From: Paenibacillus sp. J45TS6
GTDB taxonomy: Bacteria > Bacillota > Bacilli > Paenibacillales > Paenibacillaceae
Reading direction: 5' to 3'
Length of the DNA stretch: 64,000 nt
Assembly (NCBI RefSeq): GCF_018403285.1
Contig: NZ_BOSJ01000010.1
Span: 62,001 to 126,000 of the forward strand
Numbering within the stretch: the first letter of the stretch is position 1; each line of letters begins with the position of its first letter. The notes under the pieces were generated by a model that was not told the origin of the DNA, ran no database searches, and worked only from the letters and a program-made list of their open reading frames with translations. Of the stretch, positions 8,080 through 18,186 are shown in pieces. The translations under genes and the position numbers were made by a program.

Positions 8080-8610
8080 ATGAAAAAGGCACTACTAATT
8101 ATTGACATGCAGGTTATGCCCTTTGTATGGAAAGATTATGGTGGAAAATCTCAGTATCAGGAAGAAAAACTGCTAGAAAATACAATGCGATTAATTGATA
8201 GGGCTCGAAAAGGAAATTCACCCGTATTCTATGTCATGTTTACTGAGCCGCATGGTTCTCTAAGATCGGAGAATCAACCGCTATGGCAAGTACATGAACA
8301 GATCGCTCCCCTTGCACATGATCATATCGTTATTAAACACTACGCGGATTCGTTTCTAGATTCCGAGCTCCATCTCCGGTTACGGGATCAAGGTATCGAC
8401 AATTTAGTGATATGCGGCGTACAAACCGAATATTGCGTGGACACAACGGTGAAGAGCGGTTATTCCCGTGGCTACAATATAGATTTGGTGGAGGATTGCC
8501 ACAGCACTTACGATTCAGATAGATTAACGGCAGAACAAATTATAAACCATCATAATAGCATTCTTGCCCAATTTGCTACATTAGTTCGCTCGAGCGAAGT
8601 CCAGTTTTAA
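8080..8610 (+). CDS. Isochorismatase-family cysteine hydrolase
   Basis: 176 residues. The catalytic triad of the family is visible: Asp9 (IIDMQ), Lys86 (VIKHYADSF) and Cys119 (CGVQTEYCVD), with the preceding cis-peptide region GVQ. Family members hydrolyse amides such as nicotinamide or ureidoacrylate, or isochorismate; the substrate here is not evident. I start at ATG 8080, eight bases after AAGGAGGG, not at the longer upstream ATG. It forms a two-gene unit with the XRE regulator. Confidence 0.85.
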   Translation: MKKALLIIDMQVMPFVWKDYGGKSQYQEEKLLENTMRLIDRARKGNSPVFYVMFTEPHGSLRSENQPLWQVHEQIAPLAHDHIVIKHYADSFLDSELHLRLRDQGIDNLVICGVQTEYCVDTTVKSGYSRGYNIDLVEDCHSTYDSDRLTAEQIINHHNSILAQFATLVRSSEVQF

Positions 8611-8721
8611 AATCCAACTATTTATGAAAAGGTGAGAAGAGTGACTTCTCCTCTCATAGAGCAACTATTAGCAGATCAAGCACTTGTGGTTACGAAAAAC
8701 GATAGTTCATCGGATAAAAGA

Positions 8722-8748
8722 AAAAAGAGGGGAGTTCCCCCTCTTTAC
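8722..8748 (-). terminator. Terminator of the symporter gene
   Basis: Minus-strand stem AAAGAGGGGG / CCCCTCTTT followed by TTTTCTTTT. Confidence 0.75.
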
Positions 8749-8833
8749 TATAACCGCCAATATATCTCAACTATTATTCTTGTCGTTTCTGACTAACAGT
8801 GATCTACACTTCATATGATGGGTAGTATTTAAA

Positions 8834-10195
8834 TTAAAATAATGAAATGAACTTATCCAGTATTCCTGTAATATCAAGAAAGACGATGAAGATCACGATC
8901 GGAATAATATATCTCATAATAAAGAACCAAATTTGAAATGCTTTTCCGCCTAAACGCGAATGCTGTAATAATTCTTCGCGGAGCGTGCTTTTCTTAATCT
9001 TTTGGGTCACGAAAATGGAGATTAAAAATACACCAAGCGGCATTAAGATATTACTAACTAGATAGTCCGCAGAATCAAATATCGTTTTTGAGAAGATCAA
9101 GAGATCTGAAAGCACACTATACGATAAAGCGGAAGGAACCCCTACGATTAGAATGAGAGCACCGACAAGATAGGCATACTTCGCTCTATTTTCTTCCTTC
9201 CCTTTCACAACAGAGGCAACGATAATTTCTAACATGGAAAAGGCTGAAGTTAAGGTAGCGAATAGAAATAATGCCAAGAAACCAATTAAGAATGCTTCTC
9301 CAAAAATAATCTGATCAAAAACCGCCGGTAAGACGACAAATAGCAGTCCTGGCCCCTCAGCCGGTTCTAATCCTAGAGAAAATACCGCTGGGAAAATAGC
9401 TAACCCTGCCAGTAGCGCAATCAGTAAATTCATCGATACAATTGAAATGGCAGGCTGAATTAAGCTTTCTTTTTTAGAAAGATATGAACTGTAGGTAACC
9501 ATTACCGATACACCGACACTTAAGGAGAAGAAGGCCTGTCCCATCGCGAATAGAATGCTTTCTGAAGTAATATTCGAGAAATCAGGTGCTAGAAAGAACT
9601 TTACACCTTCTACTGCGTTAGGTAAGGTAAGCGAGCGAATGATCAGGACCAAGAATAATACAAATAAAGCAGGCATCAATATTTTACTAACTTTTTCGAT
9701 TCCATTTTGAATTCCTTTTGCGACGACAAGAACAGTAAACGCGAGGAATACGAACTGAGCAGCGATAACGAGAGCAGGGTTCCCAATCGTCTGATCAAAA
9801 ACAGAAGTATAATCTGCACCCTCGCTTATAATGCCGCCAAACAACCCTCTTACAAAATAGATCACGATCCAGCCGCCAATTACACTATAAAAAGATAATA
9901 ATAGGAAACAAGTGAATACCCCTAATTTCCCAATCCAATGCCATTTCGTGTGGGGAGCGATACTACGATAGGCACTGATGGCTTCTTTTTGCGTGCTGCG
10001 TCCAATCACAAACTCCGCCAGCAATAAGGGGAAACCCATGAATAAAGAAAATAGAATGAAAAGAAGAAAAAATGCGCCTCCTCCGCTTATGCCCGTGACA
10101 TAAGGGAGTTTCCATATCGCGCCTACTCCAATGGCTGACCCTGCTGCTGATAAAATAAAACCGATCTTCGATGACCACTGCTCAGATGTTTGCAT
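8834..10195 (-). CDS. Sodium:neurotransmitter symporter family amino-acid transporter
   Basis: 453 residues with 11-12 hydrophobic segments. The N-terminus has the LeuT/NSS signature ([18 protein letters not shown] followed by GGGAFF), which forms the unwound substrate and sodium site of TM1. The family imports amino acids with sodium. It stands alone, transcribed behind a T-box leader whose specifier codon I read as Phe (TTC), so phenylalanine or another aromatic amino acid is the predicted cargo. Confidence 0.88.
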   Translation of the reverse strand: MQTSEQWSSKIGFILSAAGSAIGVGAIWKLPYVTGISGGGAFFLLFILFSLFMGFPLLLAEFVIGRSTQKEAISAYRSIAPHTKWHWIGKLGVFTCFLLLSFYSVIGGWIVIYFVRGLFGGIISEGADYTSVFDQTIGNPALVIAAQFVFLAFTVLVVAKGIQNGIEKVSKILMPALFVLFLVLIIRSLTLPNAVEGVKFFLAPDFSNITSESILFAMGQAFFSLSVGVSVMVTYSSYLSKKESLIQPAISIVSMNLLIALLAGLAIFPAVFSLGLEPAEGPGLLFVVLPAVFDQIIFGEAFLIGFLALFLFATLTSAFSMLEIIVASVVKGKEENRAKYAYLVGALILIVGVPSALSYSVLSDLLIFSKTIFDSADYLVSNILMPLGVFLISIFVTQKIKKSTLREELLQHSRLGGKAFQIWFFIMRYIIPIVIFIVFLDITGILDKFISLF

Positions 10196-10249
10196 GTTAA
10201 TCCATCCAATCTATTATTATTACGTCCTCTACAGGTTAAAGTAGAAAAC

Positions 10250-10520
10250 AAAAAAAGCCGCGTCTCTATCTATAATAGATAGGGACGTGGCTATTCACGC
10301 GGTACCACCCTAATTGGAAGCAAAACACACTGCTTCCCACTTGAGAAAATAACGGTTTCCTCCGTTTTTACACTGCTACTTATGATGCAGCATAAAAAAG
10401 CTCCAAGAATGAAATTCACCAAATCTATGTATCAGTTTCCACCAACCACTGATTCTCTGTAAACAGGGAGACCGGCTTAATAAAGTTCTCTTCGTTGCTT
10501 ATGTCGTATTTATGATAATA
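10250..10520 (-). promoter_or_regulatory. T-box leader (read as tRNA-Phe specific) upstream of the symporter
   Basis: On the minus strand: an AGAGAATCAGTGGTTGGTG stem-I apical region, the specifier segment GAA-T-TTC-A followed by TTCTTGGAGC, then AGGGTGGTACCGCG (10298-10311) and a terminator stem with a T7 tract (10250-10292). The segment lines up with the glycyl leader pattern GAA-A-GGC-A-UUCUUGAGC I know from Bacillus glyQS, with only the codon changed. The specifier is therefore TTC (Phe) at 10411-10413. Confidence 0.92.
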
Positions 10521-10526
10521 GTCGAA

Positions 10527-10555
10527 ATTATAGTATGGGAATTCCCAGCGGTCAA
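10527..10555 (-). promoter_or_regulatory. Sigma-A promoter of the symporter T-box leader
   Basis: Minus strand TTGACC, 17-bp spacer, TATAAT. Confidence 0.8.
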
Positions 10556-10660
10556 GTATTTTTTGATCCCCTTGTGAGATGAGCATCTGTTTTATTTTTA
10601 ACTTAATGGGTAATTTCATTGTACGAGCAAGAAAATACAAAAGAATGAGGTATCAAAACA

Positions 10661-11275
10661 ATGAAAAAACAACTAGTATTACTGAGTGCAGCAGCGATTA
10701 TTGTCTTAGGTGGATGTGGAAGTGAGTCAACTGAACAATCAGATCCGAACACGAACCAGACTCAAACGGAGCAAAGTGGGACGGAGCAAAATCAAACGGC
10801 TCAGGACCAAACGGAACAAAATAATACGGACCAAATGGATATGAATCATTCCAGTTCAGGAGAAGTACCCAATGGTTTAAAAGAAGCAGATAACCCAACC
10901 TATCCGGTTGGTAGTGAAGTCATCCTGAAAACCGACCATATGGAAGGTATGAAGGGAGCAGAAGCAACTATTGTAGGTGCTTATGAAACGACTGCTTACG
11001 AAGTTTCTTATACCCCAACTACAGGCGGAGAACCTGTGAAAAATCATAAATGGGTCGTTCATGAAGAAATTAAAGACCTGACAAACCAAACGTTGAATGA
11101 TGGAACAGAAGTTACTTTAGAGGCAGATCACATGCCTGGAATGAAGGATGCACCTGCAGTCATTGATTCTTCAGAGATGACTACCGTGTATATGGTAGAT
11201 TATACTCCAACAACGGGTGGAGAACCGGTAAAAAACCATAAATGGGTAACGGAAGACGAGCTTTCCGCGAAATAA
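10661..11275 (+). CDS. YdhK-family lipoprotein with two DUF1541 repeats
   Basis: 204 residues. A lipoprotein signal peptide ends at the lipobox LGGC (Cys19). A long Gln/Thr/Asn/Glu-rich low-complexity linker follows, then two DUF1541 repeats (about 85-145 and 150-204). Each repeat contains a DHMxGMK motif and YTPTTGGEPVKNHKWV. The His/Met-rich repeat core hints at metal handling, but the function of the family is not known. A terminator follows. Confidence 0.88.
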   Translation: MKKQLVLLSAAAIIVLGGCGSESTEQSDPNTNQTQTEQSGTEQNQTAQDQTEQNNTDQMDMNHSSSGEVPNGLKEADNPTYPVGSEVILKTDHMEGMKGAEATIVGAYETTAYEVSYTPTTGGEPVKNHKWVVHEEIKDLTNQTLNDGTEVTLEADHMPGMKDAPAVIDSSEMTTVYMVDYTPTTGGEPVKNHKWVTEDELSAK

Positions 11276-11311
11276 ATAGGGTGTAATATGTATGAGATAG
11301 CTTGAATAATA

Positions 11312-11358
11312 AGCAACCTCTTTTTGGTATCCTAACGCCAAATAGGAGGTTGTTTTTT
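11312..11358 (+). terminator. Terminator after ydhK-like gene
   Basis: CAACCTC / GGAGGTTG stem followed by T7. Confidence 0.8.
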
Positions 11359-11541
11359 TGTATGGAATAAATCAAAAGTTTGAGAGATTTGATCTTCCTA
11401 ATGAATAACTAGTTTATTATTTCGGAAATAAATATACAAATTTCAATCGTTTTCCTGTTCTATACCGTCTTAGTAATGTGAGAATAGGATATAAGGTTTT
11501 CCTAGTACATAAATTTTCGGGAAAAGGAGGGGCGATAAACT

Positions 11542-12051
11542 GTGGAGGAAGCAATAAATAATAGCTCGAGAGCAACAGATTTTGATCTACTAGATGAAGA
11601 ATATTTTAGTAATTATCTATCTGGTCAGCAACGAAAACTATACTCGGTCGCATACAGTTATATGCGAAATGAAGCAGATGCGATAGAAATCGTACAGGAA
11701 GCCACTTGTAAGGCTTGGATGAAGCGAAAGAAATTGAATAGCGAAGAATCCTTCACCCCCTGGCTCATTCGAATCACGATTAACTGCTGTATGGACGAAC
11801 TAAGAAGAAAAAAACGTGTATTTCCTGTGGATCGTTGGTTGAAAGAACCATCAGATGAAATGAAAAGAAATGACCGAATGGATTTGGAGCGGGCAATGAA
11901 TCGGCTCAAGAAGAAATATCGACATGTAGTTATGCTTAAATATTACCAAGACATGACGGTTCCTGAGATTGCAAAAATACTGCAGAAACCGGAAGGGACC
12001 ATTAAAACTTGGCTTCGTGAAGGACTCATACAGCTTCGGAAGTACTTATAG
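11542..12051 (+). CDS. ECF-type RNA polymerase sigma factor
   Basis: 169 residues with sigma region 2 (about 25-95: YSVAYSYMRNEADAIEIVQEA, WLIRITINCCMDELRRKKR) and region 4 (about 110-165: VVMLKYYQDMTVPEIAKIL). Region 3 is absent, as expected for ECF sigma factors. It starts at GTG with AAGGAGGGG upstream. It precedes its probable membrane anti-sigma factor by 21 nt, so the two form a signal-transduction module. Confidence 0.9.
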   Translation: MEEAINNSSRATDFDLLDEEYFSNYLSGQQRKLYSVAYSYMRNEADAIEIVQEATCKAWMKRKKLNSEESFTPWLIRITINCCMDELRRKKRVFPVDRWLKEPSDEMKRNDRMDLERAMNRLKKKYRHVVMLKYYQDMTVPEIAKILQKPEGTIKTWLREGLIQLRKYL

Positions 12052-12072
12052 GAATAGAGAGGAGGACAAAAC

Positions 12073-13524
12073 ATGTGGAATAAAGAAGAACGTATTCTTA
12101 GTGACGATGCCCAAGAAATGAAGGGAAATAGTGAGCAAGTTCGAGAAATGAAATTGACGAATGCGGTTCAGAGGGGGATTGAACAAGGGAAACGGCGGCA
12201 GAAGAAACGACTCTTCTCCTATGGAGGCGGTGCATTCATTACAGCGATTGTCGTACTGTTTATCCTGTCTTCCATTGTACAGCCGAATAACGGAGAGAAT
12301 GCTTTGACAGGACAGCCAATCACCCAGTCAGTCACTTCTAAAAGTTGGAGCGATTCTGACTTGTTTGTTGAAGCTCCTGGCTTAACAAAGGCACTCGGGA
12401 ACGTGCTAAGTAACAATTTAATTCAGCCGGTATATCAGAGTACAGAGAAAAATGGATATCAGTTTGAGGTACTCGGTGCAGTTACGGATGGTCGAAAATT
12501 GTATATCTTGTATAGTTTAGAGAACAAAACAGATCAGGTGGTAGATCAGGTAGGGAAAAGCTTCCGATATGGAAATTATGAAGTTTCCGATACGGGTGCT
12601 TCTACAGATATGGCACTACCAGGTGACAGTCTCATACAACCAAATGCCACTAAAAACTTTATCTATACGACAAATCTTTCAACGTCAATCTATAGTAACC
12701 ATGAGGCAATTTACGAAATTAATGTTTATACCGAAAATCAAAGTCAAACTAGCCTAGAAGTCGCTTTTGAATTAGATCCAAACATGTTTGAAAGCCAGAC
12801 TTATTCTTTTGATATCAATAAAACGATGGAAATGGATGGTCAGAAAATTCACATCAATAAAATTGTCTATACACCGCTGCATACTTATGTGGACTTGGAA
12901 TATGACTTAATGAATACAAAAGATATCTTTCAGCTGATCAATCCCGTGTTGATTGGAAAATCAGGAGAGAAATCAGAAAAGTTATTTTATCCAAAGGTGC
13001 TTAACTCTAGTAATTCGGGCCTGTTTTCAAAGGAGAACCAAAGGACTCTTGTATTCTACAGCAGTAAACTGAATCATTTTGATTCGATCGCACTGAACAT
13101 TCAAGGGATCTCGGCACTTGAAGAGGAACAGAAGAAGATTGTAATTGATCTAAGCAAGAATGAGATTGTCCAAGCTCCGGACAACGATCTGCAAATGATA
13201 AAGTCATCGGAAGAAGCAGATGTCGGCGATGTATTGTTCCAACGTGAAATTGAAAATGCTGTAACCTTGAGAAGCAGTTCCATGTGGTTAGATTTACAAT
13301 ATCAGGATGCTGATGGAGTAAGCCATGATCAAGAACCAAGTGGAAGCATGGGAGGAAGTGGATTCTCCACCTCATCAAAAGATGATATTGGAGAAGATCA
13401 CTACTCTTACAATTTTGGAGCAGATGCTGTGAACTATCCGCAGCCCCTTACAATCAAGATCAAAAGATATTGGAACCCTATACTAGAAGATCTGACTTTG
13501 CAGTTGTATTCATCTTCTAAATAA
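12073..13524 (+). CDS. DUF4179 membrane protein, probable anti-sigma factor
   Basis: 483 residues: a charged cytoplasmic N-terminus of about 50 residues, one transmembrane helix (about 52-70, ITAIVVLFILSSIV), and a large extracytoplasmic DUF4179-type beta domain. Genes of this type follow ECF sigma genes in Bacillus and Paenibacillus, and the N-terminus is presumed to hold the sigma factor. The sensed signal is unknown. The ribosome site is GAGGAGG. Confidence 0.8.
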   Translation: MWNKEERILSDDAQEMKGNSEQVREMKLTNAVQRGIEQGKRRQKKRLFSYGGGAFITAIVVLFILSSIVQPNNGENALTGQPITQSVTSKSWSDSDLFVEAPGLTKALGNVLSNNLIQPVYQSTEKNGYQFEVLGAVTDGRKLYILYSLENKTDQVVDQVGKSFRYGNYEVSDTGASTDMALPGDSLIQPNATKNFIYTTNLSTSIYSNHEAIYEINVYTENQSQTSLEVAFELDPNMFESQTYSFDINKTMEMDGQKIHINKIVYTPLHTYVDLEYDLMNTKDIFQLINPVLIGKSGEKSEKLFYPKVLNSSNSGLFSKENQRTLVFYSSKLNHFDSIALNIQGISALEEEQKKIVIDLSKNEIVQAPDNDLQMIKSSEEADVGDVLFQREIENAVTLRSSSMWLDLQYQDADGVSHDQEPSGSMGGSGFSTSSKDDIGEDHYSYNFGADAVNYPQPLTIKIKRYWNPILEDLTLQLYSSSK

Positions 13525-13525
13525 A

Positions 13526-13573
13526 AAAGCAGTGGACTATGGTATTTACATGCCGTAGAACACTGCTTTTTAT
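13526..13573. terminator. Bidirectional terminator between the ECF module and lysR
   Basis: AAAAAGCAGTG / CACTGCTTTTT stem flanked by A- and T-tracts; it can serve both convergent genes. Confidence 0.8.
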
Positions 13574-13627
13574 TGCTTATATAAACCATTCCAAATGCAT
13601 GATCGTTGTTTGTTTACTTTGACTTTT

Positions 13628-14536
13628 TTATTTATCCGATTTACATTTAGAAAATGTCTCCTTAATTTCTTTGAAAAAAATATTAGCGGCCTTGGAAAAC
13701 ACTTGATGTTTCTTCCAAACAATATTTAATCCAGATTCAAGTCTTGGTTCTAAGGGTCTAAAACATAGATTGCTATCACTAGATGTATTTGCGATCTTAT
13801 CAAGGGTAACTGCGTAACCGATACCTTCTTCAACCAGTATGGCAGCATTATAAACTAGATTATATGTCGTAATCGTATTTAATTTATCGTAATCTTCCCC
13901 AAACCACTCAGAAAATTCATTCCTAGATAGTCCTGTTTTAATAGCTTGTCTCGATAAAAGGAGAGGAACGCCTATTAAATCTGTCTTTTGTATGCTTTCT
14001 TTTACAGCTAGGGGGCTATCTTTTCTCATAACAACTCCCCACACATCTTTTGCCGGGATATTGATATAGTTATATTTTGACAAATCGGCTGGTTGAATCA
14101 GAATTCCAAAATCAAGTAACCCCTTATCAAGTTGCTCTGTCACATCATCGGAGTTTCCACTATAAAAGTGGTATCTGATCGCTGGATATTTAATCTGCAA
14201 GCTTTTTACGGTTCGCGCTATTAGCTTCATAGCATCTGTTTCTCCGCCCCCTATGTAAATATCTCCCCCTATCGTTTCTTCCATCGAATGAAATTCTTCT
14301 TCCACTTTAACGACCATATTAATGATTTCTTCTGCTCTTTTTCTTAGGATCATGCCTTCTTCTGTAAGAACAACATGGTGACTTTTCCGAATAAATAATT
14401 TCTTTCCTAGCTCCTCCTCGAGCTCTTTCAATTGTCTCGACAAAGTGGGTTGTGTTACATGCAAAAAATTGGCTGCTCCTGTTATACTTCCTTCTCTTGC
14501 GACAGTGAGAAAATAGCGCAGAACCCTTAATTCCAT
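13628..14536 (-). CDS. LysR-family transcriptional regulator
   Basis: 302 residues: N-terminal winged helix-turn-helix (residues 1-60; ARE-GSITGAANFLHVTQPT then LSRQLKELEEELG), then a periplasmic-binding-protein-like co-inducer domain. It is transcribed divergently from the alcohol dehydrogenase gene with 130 bp between the starts, the standard arrangement for LysR control of the neighbour. The inducer is unknown. Confidence 0.88.
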   Translation of the reverse strand: MELRVLRYFLTVAREGSITGAANFLHVTQPTLSRQLKELEEELGKKLFIRKSHHVVLTEEGMILRKRAEEIINMVVKVEEEFHSMEETIGGDIYIGGGETDAMKLIARTVKSLQIKYPAIRYHFYSGNSDDVTEQLDKGLLDFGILIQPADLSKYNYINIPAKDVWGVVMRKDSPLAVKESIQKTDLIGVPLLLSRQAIKTGLSRNEFSEWFGEDYDKLNTITTYNLVYNAAILVEEGIGYAVTLDKIANTSSDSNLCFRPLEPRLESGLNIVWKKHQVFSKAANIFFKEIKETFSKCKSDK

Positions 14537-14665
14537 ATCACATTCTCCTTTCTATTTTTTTTATATACATTTATGAAATGCTTATAAAGCATATGTTGAT
14601 ATAAGATATAGGTAATTGCTATGTGCAATAAACACGCTAGAATAAATTACAAGGAGGTTTTACTT

Positions 14666-15706
14666 ATGATAATTGTTAAAGCTCGAGCTGTCGATGGTCC
14701 AGATAAACCATTTCGGCAAGCTGAAATTAAAAGACGTGATCTTGATTCACATGATGTTCTGATTGAAATTAAGTTTGCAGGCATCTGTCATTCTGACATC
14801 CATACGGCCCATGGTGATTGGGGTCCTGTGAATTACCCTTTAGTCCCTGGTCATGAGATTGCGGGTATTGTCACAGATGTGGGTCCCAGTGTTACGAAAT
14901 ACAAGGTTGGAGATCGAGTAGGGGTAGGATGTATGGTTGACTCCTGTGGTGAATGTGAAAATTGCCGTAAAGGAGAAGAACAATACTGCCTTAATGGAAA
15001 AATAGACACCTATGCTGCAGTTGATAAGTACGGACAATATACGCAAGGTGGCTATTCCACTCATATCGTCGTACCTGAAAGCTTCGTACTCAAGATACCC
15101 GATAATATAGCACTTGACGTTGCGGCACCTTTACTATGTGCAGGTATTACGACCTTTTCCCCATTAAACCATTGGGGAGCCGGCCCAGGAAAGAAAGTAG
15201 CAGTAGTTGGCATGGGTGGTCTTGGACATATGGCCGTGAAAATTGCACACGCCATGGGTGCAGAAGTTACTGTGCTGTCACAAACATTAAATAAAAAGGA
15301 AGATGGCTTGCAATTTGGAGCTGACCACTACTATTCGAGTAGCGATCCAGAATCATTCAATACACTTTCCGGTTATTTTGACTTAATTATAAATACGGTC
15401 AGTGCAAAAATAGACATGGATGCTTACTTTTCACTGCTCACTCTTGACGGAACTCTAGTTAATGTAGGTGCTCCTGGTGAGCCGTTATCACTTAATGTGA
15501 TGTCGCTGATCGGCCATCGTCGATCATTTGCTGGTTCAATGATTGGTGGAATTCGTGAAACCCAAGAGATGCTTGATTTCTGTGCTAGACATAACATTGT
15601 TCCCAAGATTGAAATAATTACAGCCGACCAAATTGACGAAGCCTATGAACGCGTCTTAGCTTCCGATGTGAAGTATCGATTCGTGATTGACATCAGTACA
15701 ATGTGA
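14666..15706 (+). CDS. Zinc-dependent NAD(P) alcohol dehydrogenase, cinnamyl-alcohol-dehydrogenase-like
   Basis: 346 residues. The catalytic zinc ligands GICHSD and GHE and the structural zinc cluster CGECENC...C are intact. The Rossmann motif is [12 protein letters not shown] in the middle. The pattern is that of YahK/YjgB-type medium-chain dehydrogenases acting on aldehydes or alcohols. I start at ATG 14666, seven bases after a perfect AAGGAGGT; the frame is open further upstream without a ribosome site. Probably controlled by the divergent LysR gene. Followed by an MFS exporter. Confidence 0.9.
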   Translation: MIIVKARAVDGPDKPFRQAEIKRRDLDSHDVLIEIKFAGICHSDIHTAHGDWGPVNYPLVPGHEIAGIVTDVGPSVTKYKVGDRVGVGCMVDSCGECENCRKGEEQYCLNGKIDTYAAVDKYGQYTQGGYSTHIVVPESFVLKIPDNIALDVAAPLLCAGITTFSPLNHWGAGPGKKVAVVGMGGLGHMAVKIAHAMGAEVTVLSQTLNKKEDGLQFGADHYYSSSDPESFNTLSGYFDLIINTVSAKIDMDAYFSLLTLDGTLVNVGAPGEPLSLNVMSLIGHRRSFAGSMIGGIRETQEMLDFCARHNIVPKIEIITADQIDEAYERVLASDVKYRFVIDISTM

Positions 15707-15729
15707 GCTGACAAAATAAAAAGTAATTT

Positions 15730-15772
15730 CTAGCGTGACTAAATAGCCTTGTTTTTTAGTCATGCTAGACGT
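15730..15772 (+). terminator. Hairpin between alcohol dehydrogenase and MFS genes
   Basis: CTAGCxTGACTAAA / TTTTTAGTCAxGCTAG inverted repeat. The T-tract lies within the stem, so it may be a weak terminator or RNA stabiliser. Confidence 0.5.
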
Positions 15773-15830
15773 CAGGAGTAATATCTGGATGAAGTTGATT
15801 TCTTCATAGATGATTTTGGAGGTTAATATT

Positions 15831-17000
15831 TTGGCAAATCATAAAAAATTACTCGTATTTATTTTAACCATTGGCGTTTTCGGCATCTTGAATACTGAAA
15901 TGGGGGTAATTGGGATCTTACCGGAGATCGCTGATCGCTTTAATGTTAGTGTATCAGCGGCCGGATGGCTGGTGAGTATTTTTGCGATCGGTGTTGCCAT
16001 ATCCGGACCAATTATGCCATTACTGTTTTCAAGGTTTGATAGGAAAAAAGTGATGGTATTTGTTCTTAGTGTTTTCGTAATTGCAAACCTTATATCTATC
16101 TTTACAACTAGCTTCGTTATTTTGCTAATTGCCCGAATAATTCCTGCTCTTTGCCATCCGGTGTACTGTTCTCTGGCTTTTTCTGTTGCTGCTGATTCAG
16201 TCAGTAAGGAAGAAGCTCCAAAAGCTGTAGCAAAAGTTTTTATTGGTGTATCAGCAGGCATGGTTGTCGGTGTACCCATCGTAAGCTTTATTGCTGGGAT
16301 ATCCAACTTACAGATGGCGATGGCGTTCTTTGCGGTTGTTAATATTGCAGTACTCATAGCTACATTACTATTCGTACCCTCCATACCTGTTACAGAGAGA
16401 ATCTCTTATGGTAAACAGTTAAATGTATTAAAACATTCCAACACATGGATTGCGATTATCATTGTCATTTTAATTAATTCGGCTATATTTGGTGTTTATA
16501 GCTATCTAGCAGAATTTTTACAAACGGTAACAAATGTATCATCTAATATAACCAGTCTCATGTTATTTATTTATGGTGCAGCTAATATTATAGGAAACAT
16601 CCTAGCTGGAAAATTACTCATTGATAAACCTGTTAAAACGATCGTAGCTCTCCCTTTTCTGATGGGGGCTACCTATATCATATTGTTTTTCGCAGGACAG
16701 TTTACCTTACCAATGGCTCTTATTACATTGATTTGGGGAATATTAGCGGGACTAGCTGCTAACATCAATCAATATGTGGTTACAACAGCAGCAGAAGACG
16801 CTCCTGATTTCGCTAACGGTTTATTTTTATCAGCTTGTAATATAGGAACGACAATTGGCGCAGCTGTAGGCGGGATATTTATATCCGCAATGGGTACACA
16901 ATACGTCGTGCTAGTAGGATTATTATCGCTCATATTAACATCAGTGTTTATCTTACTCAGAAACTATCTGAATATAAAACAAATGAAAAGGTTCGGTTAA
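15831..17000 (+). CDS. MFS transporter, AraJ/YdhP-like drug or sugar exporter
   Basis: 389 residues with about 12 transmembrane segments. The N-terminal pattern FGILNTEMGVIGILPEI and the loop RFDRKKVM after TM2 match the DHA1 exporter group. The ATG at 15810 would place the TTTTGGAGG ribosome site inside the gene, so I take the TTG at 15831, eight bases after it. It may form a unit with the alcohol dehydrogenase under LysR control. The substrate is unknown. Confidence 0.85.
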   Translation: MANHKKLLVFILTIGVFGILNTEMGVIGILPEIADRFNVSVSAAGWLVSIFAIGVAISGPIMPLLFSRFDRKKVMVFVLSVFVIANLISIFTTSFVILLIARIIPALCHPVYCSLAFSVAADSVSKEEAPKAVAKVFIGVSAGMVVGVPIVSFIAGISNLQMAMAFFAVVNIAVLIATLLFVPSIPVTERISYGKQLNVLKHSNTWIAIIIVILINSAIFGVYSYLAEFLQTVTNVSSNITSLMLFIYGAANIIGNILAGKLLIDKPVKTIVALPFLMGATYIILFFAGQFTLPMALITLIWGILAGLAANINQYVVTTAAEDAPDFANGLFLSACNIGTTIGAAVGGIFISAMGTQYVVLVGLLSLILTSVFILLRNYLNIKQMKRFG

Positions 17001-17120
17001 TTTTGAGAAATAATCGGACAAGAAGGTCAAGGTCCTTTTATCATAGAATAATATAGAGGTCAGGGCTCTTTCTTAGACCGTAACTTATACCATAAAACAA
17101 AGAGAAGAGGAGAATTAAGA

Positions 17121-17798
17121 ATGGGTTATAAGAATATATTATTTGATCTAGATGGGACTCTTACCGATCCGAAGATTGGAATTACAAAATCAATTAGCTA
17201 TGCTCTAAACAAAATGGGAATAACGGTAGAAAGTTTAGATGAACTTGAGATATTTATTGGTCCACCGTTAGCTGTATCTTTCCAGGACTTTTATGGTTTT
17301 GATGAAGCGAAGACGAATACCGCGATTGAATATTACCGGGAATATTTTAGTGTAACGGGTCTTTACGAAAACGAAGTGTATACAGGAATAAAAGAGCTAT
17401 TGGAGCTGCTTACTAAGGATACGAGCAATCGTCTATTTGTAGCTACTTCGAAGCCGCAGGTTTTTGCTCAGCAGATCATAGATCACTTTGAACTCAGTTC
17501 GTACTTTGAATATGTTTGCGGTAGTGAACTTGATGGAACAAGATCAGCCAAAGCGGAAATTATCGGTTATCTACTGGAGAATTTCAATCTGAATCCTGAA
17601 GAAACCGTCATGATTGGAGACCGCAAACATGACATCATAGGAGCACATCATCATGGAATTGCTTCAATTGCAGTTGGTTATGGGTTTGGCAGCAGAGAGG
17701 AACTTATTAATATTCAGCCTACGTATCTAGCACAGAGCATTCAAGAACTCGCTGAACTTCTCAGTGCAGATCAGATCGTACACAGCCAAAAAGGTTAG
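17121..17798 (+). CDS. HAD-family phosphatase, phosphoglycolate-phosphatase-like
   Basis: 225 residues. HAD motif I is FDLDGTLTD (residues 8-16), motif II is the ATSK region near 110, and motifs III/IV are K...VMIGDRKHDIIGA. An alpha-helical cap follows motif I, as in Gph/PpaX. The likely reaction is hydrolysis of a small phosphate ester. The ribosome site is GAAGAGGAG. Confidence 0.85.
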   Translation: MGYKNILFDLDGTLTDPKIGITKSISYALNKMGITVESLDELEIFIGPPLAVSFQDFYGFDEAKTNTAIEYYREYFSVTGLYENEVYTGIKELLELLTKDTSNRLFVATSKPQVFAQQIIDHFELSSYFEYVCGSELDGTRSAKAEIIGYLLENFNLNPEETVMIGDRKHDIIGAHHHGIASIAVGYGFGSREELINIQPTYLAQSIQELAELLSADQIVHSQKG

Positions 17799-17826
17799 TA
17801 GAGTATACCTCTAAGGGAGGATTACC

Positions 17827-18120
17827 TTGATGATTACCTGTCAAAGATGGACCGTGATCATTTAATCGAGATTTCTGCCAATCATGAGTGTCCGAATTGG
17901 GACAAGGTACTGCTTCAAGAGATCGAACAACGTTACTCACTCGAGCTACATAGCGGGAGCAGCAATCGGATCTTTTGATGGAGAACGGTTAATCGGATTC
18001 GGAGTTCTTGCACATCGGTTTAGAGGGAAGAACCAGGATCAACTTCAGGTGGACTTGATGTATGTCTCGAGAGCACTGGCAGCGTCATAACTGAGGAGTT
18101 GGATCAGGAGTTTTTTTGAT
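17827..18120 (+). pseudogene. Decayed GNAT N-acetyltransferase
   Basis: Pieces of one acetyltransferase appear in different frames. First comes YLSKMDRDHLIEISANHECP through QEIEQRYSLELHSG, then in another frame GAAIGSFDGERLIGFGVLAHRF through QVDLMYVSR, and then in a third frame GSVITEELDQEFF, which resembles the acetyl-CoA loop of GNAT enzymes. The N-terminus and the end are missing. At least two frameshifts are needed to join these, so it is a pseudogene. Confidence 0.75.
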
Positions 18121-18186
18121 AAAGAACCCAAAGATATACATATGGTGATACAGCTGTAGTTTAAAGATCATAACTTTCCTCATGAC

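Noticed and set aside
8641-8796. 51-codon GTG ORF with a good ribosome site after the cysteine hydrolase gene
   Set aside because: Its second half runs through the symporter terminator and encodes no recognisable protein; at most the start of a lost gene.
10425-10640. 71-codon minus-strand ORF upstream of the symporter
   Set aside because: It spans the promoter and stem I of the Phe T-box, so it cannot be a gene on that transcript.
15839-16384. 181-codon ORF antisense to the MFS gene
   Set aside because: Ala/Thr/Ile-rich shadow of a membrane-protein gene on the opposite strand; the plus-strand MFS frame is certain.
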